Origin: Scytalidium lignicola
Lineage: Eukaryota > Ascomycota > Leotiomycetes
Assembly (NCBI GenBank): GCA_002812745.2
Contig: NCSJ02000063.1
Span: forward strand, 62,001-126,000
Direction: 5' to 3'
Length of the DNA stretch: 64,000 nucleotides
The notes below the pieces were generated by a model that had not been told where the DNA came from, ran no database searches, and saw nothing but the letters and a program-made list of their open reading frames with translations. Shown here in pieces: positions 22,828 through 34,700 of this stretch. How positions within the stretch are numbered: position 1 is the first letter of the stretch; each line of letters begins with the position of its first letter. The translations under genes and the position numbers were made by a program.

Positions 22828-25800
22828 TTACAAAGGTTTACCCCCAATAAAATCCGACCATCTGCGAACTTCACCTGGGATACCTTCCTTACGGGGAAGC
22901 TTCTCACTCATGCACTGTGCAAAGAGCTGAGCAGTCTATACAATGATTAGTATATCTCTAGAAAGATAAATGACACGAATAACATACCTTGGGTTCCATG
23001 AAGAGAGGCACGCCGAAGTCAACCGCATTTCTACGCATAACGTAATCAACATCGAGAACGGTCTTGCCTCTTGCTGCCGCAAGGTTGAAGACACCACGAA
23101 TATTATATTTCTGGAAAACCTCACGCAGAGCTCTCTTGTCATCTGTAGGGAACTCGATAATTTCAACGTTCACATTGCCCTTAGCAGTCGACTCGAGGGA
23201 CTTCTTGACCTCCTTCTCTGCTGCATAGAACTTGTAACCAAGTGGCGAAAGGTAATCCACAATGGATGTCAGATATGACTTAGAGATATCGCCACCGAAG
23301 AGGAGTCCATCACCAGGTTCAGGTACACGGAAGTTCATGGTTGATTGAAGAGATGCCCAGTATGCCTCGACTAAATTCTTTCCAAAGCAAGCGATCTCTC
23401 CAGTACTGGCCATCTCGACGCCCAAGAAGGGATCAGCACCTGCCAAACGAGTCCAAGAAAATTGAGGGACCTTAGTAGCGAGGTAATCGCGCTTGACTGC
23501 CATAAGATCTGTTGGCTCAGGAACATCACGACCAACAAGAGCCTTAGTAGCAACATCAATGAAGTTGACACCAAGAACTTTGCTGACGAATGGGAAGGAG
23601 CGGGATGCGCGGAGGTTACACTCAATGACCTTAAGTGCAGGGAGACCACCCTCTGGGTCGTCTGCCTTGATAATTTGCATGTTGAAAGGACCAGTGATGC
23701 TCCAGGCTTTAGCAACACTTTCAGCAATCTCCTTAACACGATCCATTGTAGTTTGGTCAAGAGAAGCGGGTGGGAGAACAAGAGTCGCATCTCCGGAATG
23801 AACACCGGCCTGTTCAACATGCTCACTTACGGCGTGAACGATGAGTTTACCGCCAGAAGCGACGCCATCAACGTCAATTTCTTGAGCGCCTTCGATGAAC
23901 TTGGTGATAACGACAGGATGGTCAGGTGAGACATTGCTTGCCGCCTCAAGCTTATCTTTCAGCTCATCTTTGCTCCGTATAACTGTCATTGCGGCACCAG
24001 AGAGGACGTAACTAGGTCTTACGAGGACGGGATAGCCAACTTCATCAGCAAAATCTTCGGCAGCTTTGACAGAGGTGAGCTCCTTCCAGGCCGGTTGATC
24101 AACGCCTATGCTATCCAAGATCTCAGAAAACTTCTGTCTATCTTCTGCTTTGTCAATATCCTTAGGATCCGTTCCAAGGACCCTGGCATGCCCAGTTTCT
24201 TGTAATCGCAGAGCGATGTTTTGGGGTAGTTGTCCACCAACTGATACGACAACACCAGAAGCGCTCTCAAGTTCATAAATATCCATGACACGTTCATAGC
24301 TCAACTCTTCGAAATATAGCTTATCAGCAGTATCAAAATCGGTAGAGTAAGTTTCCGGGTTGTAATTGATCATAACGGTCTTCTTGCCCATTTCTCGAAG
24401 AGCAAGTGTAGCACTAACAGCGCACCAATCGAATTCTACTGAACTGCCAATTCTATAAACACCGCTACCAAGAATGATAGTTCCGTGGTCATCAAAGGTA
24501 ACATCGTGTGACGTGGCATTGTATGTTGTGTAGAGGTAGTTCGTATCAGCAGGGAATTCGGCAGCAAGAGTATCGATCTTCTTAACCCAAGGCCTGATTC
24601 CGAAGCTTTTCCGGCGAGCTCTGACTTCGTCTTCTGTGCTTCCGACAGCATTAGCTATTTGCCTGTCTGAGAATCCCATCTTCTTCGCCTTCATGAGAAG
24701 TTCCTTCTTCAAACCATAAAGACTTCCAACGTCCTCGAGCTCTTGTGTGCAGTCAACAATGTTCTGTAGTTTATACAGGAACCATTTATCGATCTTGCTA
24801 AGCTCATGGATGCGATCAACGGTATAGCCCTCGTGGAGCATTGCCTGACCCACGGCCAACCATCGACGGTCAGTGGGGTTAGCAAGTTCATAGTCAAGAT
24901 CCTCGAACTTATCACCCTGGAACCCAACGTATTTAGGGTCAACCTGGCGGATAGCTTTCTGAAGAGACTCCTCAAAAGTCCTACCAATAGCCATAACTTC
25001 ACCAACAGACTTCATCGCGCTACCGATATCACGCTTGACGTGCTGGAATTTCGATAGATCCCATCGAGGAATCTTTGTGACGATATAATCCAACGAAGGC
25101 TCGAAGTTCGCAGTGGTAGTCTTCGTAACCGCATTTGGCAGTTCTGGTAATGTGTGTCCAAGTCCAATTTTTGCTGCAGTATAGGCAAGGGGATATCCAG
25201 TAGCTTTAGAAGCAAGAGCGGAAGACCGAGAGAGACGAGCATTAACTTCAATTACACGGTAATCAAGTCCATCGGGTTGAAGTGCGTACTGCACATTACA
25301 CTCTCCTACAACGCCAAGATGTCTAACGATTTTGATGGCGGCGGAGCGGAGCATGTGATACTCTTCATCGCTCAGAGTCTGACTAGGGGCAACAACGATT
25401 GAATCGCCAGTGTGGATTCCAAGAGGATCGAAATTCTCCATATTGCAAACAGTGATACAATTGTTACTTGCATCTCGGACAACCTCATACTCTACCTCCT
25501 TCCAACCTTTGAGTGATTTCTCAACCAAGATTTGGGGAGACAGGGTAAGAGATCTAGCAGCCATATTTCGAAGCTCCTCCTCGTTGTTGGCGAAGCCAGA
25601 ACCCAATCCTCCAAGAGCATATGCGGCGCGAACGATAATTGGGTATCCGATTCCTTTAGCAGCCTCAAGGGCTTCATCAACAGTTGCGACAGCAATTGAT
25701 TGAGCAATTGGAATATTGATTTCTCCGAGAGCCTTTGCAAAGAGATCACGATCTTCGCTAGTCTCCAAAGTTTTGATGGGAGTCCCTAGAACCTTCACTC

Positions 25801-26530
25801 CGTATCGCTCAAACAAACCCATTCGTTGCATTTGCACACCAAGATTCAAGGCAGTCTGGCCACCGAAGGTAAGGAAAATACCATCTGGTTTTTCCCGCTC
25901 AATGACATAAGTGACATATTCGGGAGTGACAGGGAGGTAGTACACCTCATCGCTGAGCACGTGTGCAGTTTGGATGGTCGCAATATTGGGATTGATGAGA
26001 ACAGACGCAACGCCGGCTTCTTTTAATGCTTTCAGAGCTTGAGAACCTAGTTACTTAATCAGAATCATGTTCTCTTTGCATATTATTACAGGTAATTGGT
26101 GGATGTTGAACCAGATGTTGATGTTGAGAATTTCGGCACGCGAAGTTCAACATGACTCACAAACCAACACCAGAAAAAAAAATATGGAGTACCAACCTGA
26201 ATAATCGAATTCACCAGCCTGCCCAATACTTAATCCTCCACTGCCAATGACCAAGACTTTCTTGACATCAACAGGATTCGCGGCGCCCTTAACTACCCCG
26301 CTCTCCAAGTAAGCCCTTGCGCTTGGTGCTGTCTGTGTCTCATTCCAGCGGGTTATGGAGCTTGAGAAAAGGCGCACATATCGAGTATCTTTGCCAGACG
26401 GGACCTGAGCCTGAGCAAGAAGGAGGCTTGCGGAATTCTTGGTTGTAAATGCCCTCACATGACAGGCTGAGATTCGACATGGGCGAAGGAGAGAGCTTGA
26501 CCTGCGAGCGATGCGGGTGGAAAGCGCCAT
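22828..26530 (-). CDS. CPA2: Carbamoyl-phosphate synthase, arginine-specific, large chain, mitochondrial
   Basis: 1166 residues in three exons: 26530-26197, 26046-22988 and 22935-22828. The first about 45 residues ([19 protein letters not shown]...) are rich in Arg/Ser and poor in acid, a mitochondrial presequence; this fits the mitochondrial arginine-specific enzyme of Neurospora (arg-3), not the cytosolic pyrimidine CAD/URA2 fusion. The [22 protein letters not shown] motif is split by intron 1. Two ATP-grasp halves follow (first with [14 protein letters not shown], second with [18 protein letters not shown]), then the allosteric/MGS-like end ([21 protein letters not shown]). The enzyme makes carbamoyl phosphate from ammonia released by the small glutaminase subunit, feeding ornithine to citrulline. 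The small subunit is not in this window. Intron 1 is 150 nt and contains a TGACTCA site. Confidence 0.95.
26153..26159. promoter_or_regulatory. TGACTCA (Gcn4/CPC1-type site) in CPA2 intron 1
   Basis: An exact cross-pathway-control consensus, TGACTCA, lies inside the 150-nt first intron of CPA2, away from both splice junctions. Arginine genes are classical targets of Gcn4/CPC1 in fungi. Whether an intronic copy works is inference; about eight such heptamers are expected by chance in 64 kb. Confidence 0.4.
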
Positions 26531-27517
26531 TTCCGGATCGCTCTAGCTTCAATTGCTATTTGAGATGGTTGTAGATGCTCCTAGGAGCTTTGAGACCCCT
26601 CGAGTTCTCTAGTTAAACTCGATTGGGTTGTTTCTGTTTGTTGGTGCTCTTCACCCAGAGAAGAAATTTGTCGGTGAAGGATCCGAGCTTCTGATAAGCA
26701 AGGCAAGTGTAGATCAAAATAAGGACGACGAAAGGTCGCTACGTTTGGAGCTTAGATGGCTCAAAATCTCTCAGCATGGTCGTTGATTGAGTGTTAAGAG
26801 GATACCAGTCAGATCTGAGCCATTGGATGTCAATGAGTAGGAAGAATGGAAAAGAAGGATGTTTATGACAGGGTTGCTAAAGAACNTTTTTTTTTTTGCC
26901 ATGCTACTGCTGCAACCCCGCTTGGGGCCACGGCACCGATCCCGGTCGCTAAATTTCAGGCAGCCTGGTGACTTCAAATTCCTGTCGCTAAGGCAGTTGG
27001 GCCCCTTAAGTTACAACCCTGAGATGACAAAAACGTCACTGGTCACTTGCATTTACGAAAGGCGAAACGTCCCCACGCGAGGAGATGCCATTCTTGGGTT
27101 TCCCACAAATACAAACCCGGAAATCATGAACATATACTGTATATGTCTTCGTTATCTGCAGCTGTGTAGATAAATGATTTGAGGAAAATCCATGAGAATG
27201 AAAATACTGTTAAAACTAGATGGCTCATTATTAACACAAACATATTTTTTCTTTCTTTTTTTTCATATTTTTCATCTGGATATTCCAAATGCAATAGACA
27301 ATATACGTTGCGTCAACGATGACACAATTATGGCTCCATCCTATCAGACTGCGCAAACCAAGCTTATTCACAGTAAACCCAACAGAATACGTATCTCAAT
27401 ACTACCTTATTATATGGACAAGCTTCGACCACAACCATGCAAGGAATACATTTACAGCGGAACTCAGCATTTCTCAAAAATATTACGGGCGACATTCTTT
27501 AAATTCTACCAGTAATT
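26531..27517. other. Intergenic region upstream of CPA2
   Basis: Nearly 1 kb between the CPA2 start and the FRS2 stop, with N at 26886 before a run of ten Ts. It should contain the CPA2 promoter; I find no exact TGASTCA site here. Short open frames near 27190-27560 lack coding character. Confidence 0.5.
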
Positions 27518-29374
27518 CTATGACTTTTCTAGTCGTACCGCGGGATTCTTCTCAATGAACTGTAAATCTACTTTATGGCCCAACAGCTCCCGAATATTGT
27601 TTACCTACAAAATGTTAGCAAAATGTCTTGTGTCCGTACAAACATGTTTGGTTGATCTACTAACCTTGTATTTAATCCTATAGGATCGAAGTCAGCACTG
27701 TCCATTGCCAAAAAGTTCGGAGCTCTTGAACACAATTAAAGGGGATAAGGCACATGGCTCTAGCAAGCGCTCATTTTTCACATCAAGGAGAAAATACGAC
27801 TAGGAAAAAGAACATGACTCACATCGTAGGACGCTCTAAACTTAAACCCCATCCGAACACCCGGAGATCTTTGGGAAGACCCATCGCCTCTAACATCTCG
27901 GGTCTGAACATTCCACTGTTACCGATTTCGACAAGCTTATTCAACCCCTTGTGGTAACTAAAAATTTCCATACTAGGTTCGGTGTATGGATTATACGCTG
28001 GCTTGAATCTCAAGTCCTCAATGCCCATCTTCTTGTAGAAGATCTCCATGAACTCCATCAACCCACCAAGTGACAATCCATAGTCAGCAATGACCCCTTC
28101 AACTTGGTGAAATTCTGCCAAATGGGTAGCGTCGACTGTCTCATTACGGAAAACGCGATCAATCGAAAAGTATCGAGCTGGTGGGGGTTTACCATCCGGA
28201 CCTTTTTGCTGAGCAAGTTTATACAGCATAGCGGTTGAAGTAGCAGTAGTATGTGTTCGTAATACTAGCCGTAACGATTCTTCCTCTGCCCATGGATATC
28301 TATAACCAATTGACCCATACTTACCTTCTTGGTGGACCTGTTTTACGTTGTTCCAATAGGTCTCATAGTCAGATTTGTCATCTTTTGATTGAGCACGAGG
28401 TTTATCGGCCTTCACAGGATCGGAAATATAGAAAGTATCCTGGAGATCTCTTGCAGGATGCTGTTGTGGGACAAAGAGAGAGTCAAAGTTCCAGAAACCG
28501 GTTTCCACAAAATTGTTCGTTGGCATTTCTTCAAATCCCATCTCAAAGAAGATCTGACGGAATTCATGCCGGACTTTATTCAGCGGATGAAGTGCTCCAG
28601 CATTTTGATCTGCACCAAGAGCTTTGAAGTTATATGGCTTAAAAGTGGCTGTTTTCCAGGCTCCCCTAAACTTATTAGCAACACTAAGATTACAGTATAA
28701 GACCTGCATCAGACTCACGATGCAAGCATATCTGCAGTTAGGTCTGTCTCCTCCTTTACCATTTCTAAAGCGTATTTCGGTCCCTTGTGAATCTTAAAAC
28801 TGATGACCTTCTGCAGTTTAACAAGTTTCCTCTTTTTTAATTCCGTTATGACTTTTGAATCTGGGTGGGTATGCGTCTTTTTAATAAGCAGCAGTTGTTC
28901 TCGAGTTGTATCTTGTATTGAGTCCGTCTACTCGGAGCGATTAGCAGAAGTATGAACGCCGCCTTCTTCCCGACTCACAGATGCAACGAGCCGACCTTCT
29001 TTGCCTTTAGATATCCACTTCGACTTGAATGCTTTTCCCTGTCCCAATTTTGCGACATTCTTGTCTCCAACAGCTGCTTCGAGCTCTGCCACCGTCAGTC
29101 CATTCATAGCCTTCTGCAAAGCCTCAAAAACTCGAGCTTCATGGCTGCCATTAGCTGCTATTTCTTCAGCCTCTTCTTCTAAAACTGCTTCCTCTCTTTC
29201 AATTGTTTCATATGTGATCATAGAACGTGACGCCAGTCGATCTAATGCACTTTTCACATCTATTGACTTGATGGAGGGGAAGGCTGTTGCAGACAAGAGG
29301 GGTTCATGCTTTGATAGTTCTTGTAGGACTTCTGTAGTCAAGTCGACTTGCTGAGTGTTCTGGGCACTCGCCAT
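27518..29374 (-). CDS. FRS2: Phenylalanyl-tRNA synthetase alpha chain, cytosolic
   Basis: 515 residues in five exons: 29374-28979, 28927-28719, 28665-27823, 27677-27665 and 27604-27518. The fourth exon is a 13-nt microexon (GATTAAATACAAG) restoring M-I-K-Y-K between the ERPT and [14 protein letters not shown] blocks; frame and motif both require it. The N-terminal helical domain (exon 1-2) is the family's DNA-binding-like region. The class II catalytic core includes [19 protein letters not shown] (motif 1), the GALHPL lead and [20 protein letters not shown] (motif 2), and motif 3 near [12 protein letters not shown]. It forms an alpha2beta2 enzyme with the beta chain to charge tRNA-Phe. An in-frame ATG at 29437 could extend the N-terminus by 21 residues. 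A TGAGTCA heptamer lies 70 bp upstream of the start. Confidence 0.95.
27665..27677 (-). other. FRS2: 13-nt microexon of FRS2
   Basis: Flanked by CCTATAG on the acceptor side and GTTAGT on the donor side (minus strand). It contributes the last base of one codon plus I-K-Y-K, and joins a 145-nt upstream intron to a 60-nt downstream intron. Skipping it would remove 13 nt and shift the frame. Confidence 0.85.
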
Positions 29375-29825
29375 TGTTTGTAAAGTGTAGGGACGTAAAC
29401 GCTCCTCAGTGTGCTCCGTATTACCTTTGGTTCGCATTTAAAGTGAGTCAATAGTTTGATAAAGCGATAGATCAAATTTCATAGAGCCTGAGGCATCAGC
29501 GGGGGTTCTCATACTTTGGTGTGCATATCTTTGGTTGGTCTATTAATAGTTGGCAAGGGTCTGAGCTGTTATTTTGATTTGATGAGATCCTTCTTTATTT
29601 TTTATTTTGTCGGAGATTTCTACTTCTATTAGTCTTTGTTTGTGATTTTAACCAACAAATCTGCATCGGAAGATAATTGCGGCTATGAGCAAGGACATTG
29701 GTATCACTTAAAGCGAATAAAATTGACGTAGCCATGCTTACAAAAGAAGTAACTCATTTATTCAAATGAAAAAAGAAGGCTATTTGAAGGAAGGGAAGAT
29801 TGTAATAGAAGTTAAATTAGTTGAT
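29375..29825. other. Intergenic region FRS2 promoter / coiled-coil gene 3' end
   Basis: About 450 bp with the FRS2 promoter side at the left, then T/A-rich sequence towards the coiled-coil gene stop. No gene is visible. Confidence 0.5.
29444..29450. promoter_or_regulatory. TGAGTCA (Gcn4/CPC1-type site) upstream of FRS2
   Basis: An exact TGAGTCA lies 70 bp before the FRS2 start (7 bp before the alternative ATG at 29437). tRNA synthetase genes are known targets of general amino-acid control in fungi, so a role is plausible; the match alone does not prove it. Confidence 0.45.
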
Positions 29826-31364
29826 TTAAATAAGGTCAACGCTACCCCCTTCTCTCATAATGACTCCCAGGTTTCCATCTAGCTTGGACCAAATATCCTT
29901 CTCGAGTTTTTGACTCAAGGTCGCCTTCTCCTGACCTTTGCCAAAATTCTCCAAATGCTGTCGTAGCAGCACCAAATGCTCGCTAGTGCCTGCAAATGAT
30001 AGCCTCCCATCTTGGAGCCTCTCAGATATTTCTTTGCTGAGAGCTGCGCCTGCTGATTGCGCTGCAAAGCCCCATGATCGAGCCCGGTGAGACATGTCTG
30101 GCTTCTCAGAATTCAACAGCTCTTCTCCAAATGATGTCACGGTCTCAAAACCTTTATGTTTTGAATCAACTGCTGGTGCAGGGTGAGCTGGAAGTAGATG
30201 GCTTTCCTCAACTAGGAGATCTAGACCTTGACTAGAACCCTTAAGCTGCTTGGCCAGACTAATAGCTAGGTATGATTTTTGTTGGATGAACGATTTCTGT
30301 TCATTGGAAACTTTTATCATCTCTTCTAGATAAGGAGTAGCGATATAGGAACTGAGAGCTTCGCTTTGGGGAGACTCGTTGGGAAGTAGAATAGTGGGTG
30401 TGTCGTCAGATGTCTTGGTGAGAGGGAGTTCAACTTTGCCAATAGCTGCACAAATCAAAGATTGTCGAGCTATATTGTATCGAGCATATTGTTTTTGAAT
30501 CAACGTGAGGTGTGTTTCGATGTCGTCCTCTCCTCTCTTGTCTGGAGAATTACTGGTTATAGCTTCATCTGATGGCGCCGATTCTCCAGCTTTACTAAGC
30601 TCATTTTCAATCCAACTGATCAGTTCATTCCTTGTGATTCCAAGGGCTTCCAACCTAACGGTATGGTTTGTAGGCGAACGTAGCCCTTTTGTAGAGGTCT
30701 GCGATGTCACTGTTGCTAATGACTTCTGCTCCCTTTTTAAAGCTCCTTTGGCGTTAAGAACAGACTTCTCTAGCTGATCAGCAATCTGCTTCAACCCCCC
30801 CCACTTCGCGTTATCGGTGCCTGTGGCATGGGGAAGAACGTCTAATGGAGCCCTTGGGAGAGATGGAAGATTTTGCAATATTGCCTTTGGCTCAAGATAG
30901 TCTGCTGCGGTAGCTGGTTGCTGCTCCAGCATATCGAAGTGGTCTTGAAGGATCCGTAAACGCTCATATTTTTGTCGAAATTTCACAAGTTGTAAAAATG
31001 ATTCTAATGATGTGTCTGAATGCAGATTATCTGAAGCACCGCATTTTATAGACTTGATAACATTGTCATGACCCCTTGTGAGCTCTTCATACTCTTTTCG
31101 AGCTTTAAGGTTAGCTCGAGCACATCGTGCATATTCCCTCCGAACACCTCGAAGAGAATTTGGTAATGAATCGATGTCAATTATTGGATCCACCAGAGAT
31201 AGTGGGTGGTATTTTGGACAGGCATTTTCCTCATCACTCTGACGATTTAAATGAGCGGAGAGGATTTTCCTGATATGTGATACATCCTGTCTTTCATGAA
31301 TGTATGGTTCTAGCGAATGGTGTAACTGTTTAATGCTTTCTGGGAGAGAACTAAAGTTTGCCAT
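29826..31364 (-). CDS. Coiled-coil protein, unidentified
   Basis: Single exon, 512 residues. Almost wholly helical and charged, without signal peptide or membrane segment. Notable segments are the N-terminal helix (SIKQLHHSLEPYIHERQDVS), a block LPNSLRGVRREYARCARANL with repeated Arg/Ala spacing, and predicted coiled coils at about 110-150 and 195-220 and again near 465-495. The linker LEPKAILQNLPSLPRAP is Pro/Leu-rich. The layout resembles subunits of spindle or coiled-coil scaffold complexes, for example augmin-like proteins. I cannot match it to a named subunit, so that is only a suggestion. The start is the first Met after a 385-bp gap shared divergently with BRR2. Confidence 0.7.
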   Translation of the reverse strand: MANFSSLPESIKQLHHSLEPYIHERQDVSHIRKILSAHLNRQSDEENACPKYHPLSLVDPIIDIDSLPNSLRGVRREYARCARANLKARKEYEELTRGHDNVIKSIKCGASDNLHSDTSLESFLQLVKFRQKYERLRILQDHFDMLEQQPATAADYLEPKAILQNLPSLPRAPLDVLPHATGTDNAKWGGLKQIADQLEKSVLNAKGALKREQKSLATVTSQTSTKGLRSPTNHTVRLEALGITRNELISWIENELSKAGESAPSDEAITSNSPDKRGEDDIETHLTLIQKQYARYNIARQSLICAAIGKVELPLTKTSDDTPTILLPNESPQSEALSSYIATPYLEEMIKVSNEQKSFIQQKSYLAISLAKQLKGSSQGLDLLVEESHLLPAHPAPAVDSKHKGFETVTSFGEELLNSEKPDMSHRARSWGFAAQSAGAALSKEISERLQDGRLSFAGTSEHLVLLRQHLENFGKGQEKATLSQKLEKDIWSKLDGNLGVIMREGGSVDLI

Positions 31365-31749
31365 GGTTGATCATACTTCCTTCAAAGCTTTGAATAGTTT
31401 CTGACAGGAATGTTTACAAACGCGACTCCAAGCGCTATTAGCGCAGTGATACAAACGCTTATTTGCAGATCTATACGTCAAAGCTAGCGGAGCGCGGCTG
31501 CGCTAAATAAACGCCTTAGTCGCTTAGCAACTCGAAACTTTGCGATTTAATATCTTTCTATCGTTGTTACGCGCAGCTGAACGTCTGGATTTCTCTCCTT
31601 TTGGTTTGTTATATTAGGAACAAACGTATTGCGCTAATGACAGGAGGGGGATTTCCTTTATTGTTTTTCTATTGAAAACCTTCCTCTCACGAATGGTCTT
31701 AACATTATTAATATAACATATCGTCGGAGACGGCTCTACAGCAGCAAAC
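31365..31749. promoter_or_regulatory. Bidirectional promoter region, coiled-coil gene / BRR2
   Basis: The 385 bp between divergent starts include palindromic GC-rich patches near 31490-31510 (AGCGGAGCGCGGCTGCGCT) and AT-rich flanks. Both promoters are expected here. Confidence 0.5.
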
Positions 31750-34700
31750 ATGGCGGACCAGCAGCGAGATGTGTCGCAATACAAGTATTCTGCGATGTCC
31801 AACCTGGTTCTCCAGGCAGACCGTAGATTTGTCACGAGACGCAATGATGAGGTCACAGGAGATCCAGAGTCTCTCGCCGGACGATTAAGCATACGTGATA
31901 TGGGTTCACGAGTCGCCCGCGATGATGCCCCGAAGCAGAAGAAAAAAGCATCTGGCCTACCTGACATTGAAAGAGGGAATCTTCGGGAAGGAGAGGATGT
32001 TCTTGAGCGGGAACAGAGAAAACGAAAACGTGGCGAACCTGCTCAGCTTCGTGGAACCGGTATACTATCTGCAGCAGATGCGCTGGTAGAGGGCATAAGA
32101 TATCGACCACGAACTTCTGCAACGCGAGCCACATATGATCTTATTCTAACAACCGTTGCAAGTAGTCTTGGAGATGTCCCACATGAGTTCGTCCGTAGTG
32201 CTGCAGATGCTGTCCTCGAGTATCTGAAAGATGAGGATATGAAGGATTTTGATAAGAAGAAGGAGATCGATGATTTATTGGGTTCTACAATGAGTGCAAA
32301 ACAGTTTAATGAGATTGTGAATCTTGGAAAGAAGATTACAGACTATGATGCTCAAGATGAAGACGAAGTTATGGGTGATGGAGAAAATGACTTGGAGAAC
32401 GGGGCTGAAATAGATGATCGACAGGGTGTCGCTGTGGTCTTTGACGATGAATCAGAAGGTGAAGACGGTGGAGATATGGTCAACGAAATTCGCGACGAAT
32501 CCTCAGAAGATGAAGCTGAAGATGGAGTTGACAATCCTGAAGATGAGATGATTGCGACGGCTGGTGGAGCTGGCGAAGATAGAGATGAAGGCTCACAGGA
32601 AGTACCTGAGGATGAGGAGCTAATCTTAGACGCTATGCCAGGTCGTAAGCCTGAAGCTAGTGAGGAGAAGAATTTCATCCCTGCCCGGGAGATAGATGCC
32701 TATTGGCTCCAGAGGCAAATTGGTTTGATATATTCAGACCCGCATATACAACAGGTAAAAACTCAGCAGGCTCTTCAAATATTATCCGGAGGCTCTGATG
32801 AGGAGAATGGAGAGGAGAAGCCGTTGCGGGAAATTGAAAATGAGTTGATGGAACTCTTTGATTATGAGCATCATGAGCTAGTCCAGAAGCTTGTTTCTAA
32901 TAGAGATAAAGTCGTCTGGCTCACAAGACTAGCTCGAGCAGAGGATTCGGAAGCTCGAGGCGTCATAGAGCGTGAAATAGCATCTGAAGGGCTGCGATGG
33001 ATTCTTGATGAGTTGGCTGGCGGTGTGCAAACTGGTCTCGATTCAAAGAAGCGAAAGCTTGAGATTAAGATGGATATCGATGTTCCGGCTTCATTTGCTA
33101 ATGGTGCGACCAAGGCTGAGGCAAAGCAAGACGGTGGTCTTGTTGGTGGGTTGCAACCGCGAAAAGTTATCAATCTCGAAAACCTCGTTTTTGAACAGGG
33201 TAACCATCTCATGACTAATCCCAAAGTCAAATTACCAGAAGGCTCCACTAAACGAACCTTTAAAGGATATGAGGAGATCCACGTTCCTGCACCGAAGAAA
33301 CGGAATGAGCCCGGAGACAGAGACATTCCTGTTACGGAGATGCCAGAGTGGGCACGTGTACCCTTCAGCTCAGCCACTAAACTCAACAAAATCCAGTCAA
33401 AATGTTTTCCCCAAGCATTCAACGACGATGGAAACATGTTAATTTGTGCACCTACTGGAAGCGGAAAGACTAATGTTGGAATGCTGACGATCCTTCGTGA
33501 GATTGGGAAAAATCGTAACCCTGAAACGGGGGAGATTAACTTGGATGCATTCAAGATCGTATATATTGCGCCGCTGAAAGCTTTGGTGCAAGAGCAAGTT
33601 GGAAATTTTGGTGCTAGATTAAAGCCTTATGGGATACAAGTCTCTGAATTAACTGGCGATCGGCAACTCACCAAACAACAGATTGCCGACACTCAGATTA
33701 TCGTGACAACGCCAGAGAAATGGGATGTGATCACAAGAAAAGCCACAGACTTGAGCTACACAAACCTAGTACGCCTTATAATCATCGATGAAATCCATCT
33801 TCTCCATGACGATAGAGGACCTGTCCTAGAAAGTATCGTTAGTCGAACTATAAGGAAGATGGAGCAGACTGGGGACCCTGTTCGGCTTATAGGACTCTCT
33901 GCAACACTGCCCAACTATCGTGATGTAGCAAGTTTCCTACGTGTTGACCCGCTGAAGGGCATGTTCCACTTTGATGGATCTTACCGTCCTTGCCCCTTAC
34001 GTCAGGAATTTATCGGAATTACGGAGAAGAAAGCGATCAAACAGTTGAAAACGATGAACGATGTCACTTATACCAAGGTGCTTGAGCATGTCGGTACCAA
34101 TCGCAACCAGATGATCATTTTTGTTCACTCGCGGAAGGAGACTTTCAAAACTGCCAGGTATATTCGGGATAAAGCTCTGGAAATGGAAACCATAGGACAA
34201 ATTCTGAGAAGCGATGCTGGTAGTCGAGAAGCTCTTAACACCGAAGCCGAGGCTGTCAATGATCGAGAGTTGAAAGATTTACTTCCTTATGGTTTTGGTA
34301 TCCATCATGCAGGCATGAGTAGACCAGATCGAACCTCAGTTGAAGATCTTTTTAATGACGGCCTCATCCAGGTACTTGTATGCACAGCAACGCTGGCCTG
34401 GGGTGTCAATCTTCCAGCCCACACTGTTATTATAAAAGGAACCCAGGTATATTCCCCAGAGAAAGGAAGTTGGGTAGAATTGAGTCCGCAAGATGTTCTC
34501 CAGATGCTTGGTCGAGCTGGCCGTCCCCAATACGACACATATGGAGAGGGTATAATCATCACAACCCAGACAGAGATGCAATATTATCTCTCACTGCTCA
34601 ACCAGCAACTGCCAATTGAAAGCCAGTTTATAAGTCGTCTAGCAGACAATCTCAATGCGGAGATAGTCCTTGGAAATGTCCGTAGTAGAGATGAAGGTGT

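Noticed and set aside
27192..27558. Open frames between CPA2 and FRS2
   Set aside because: T/A-rich low-complexity sequence; both frames look like chance openings in the FRS2 3' flank.
27815..27821. A second TGACTCA near FRS2
   Set aside because: It overlaps the 5' splice donor of FRS2 intron 3 (GTGAGTCA on the minus strand), so the match is probably a by-product of the splice site.
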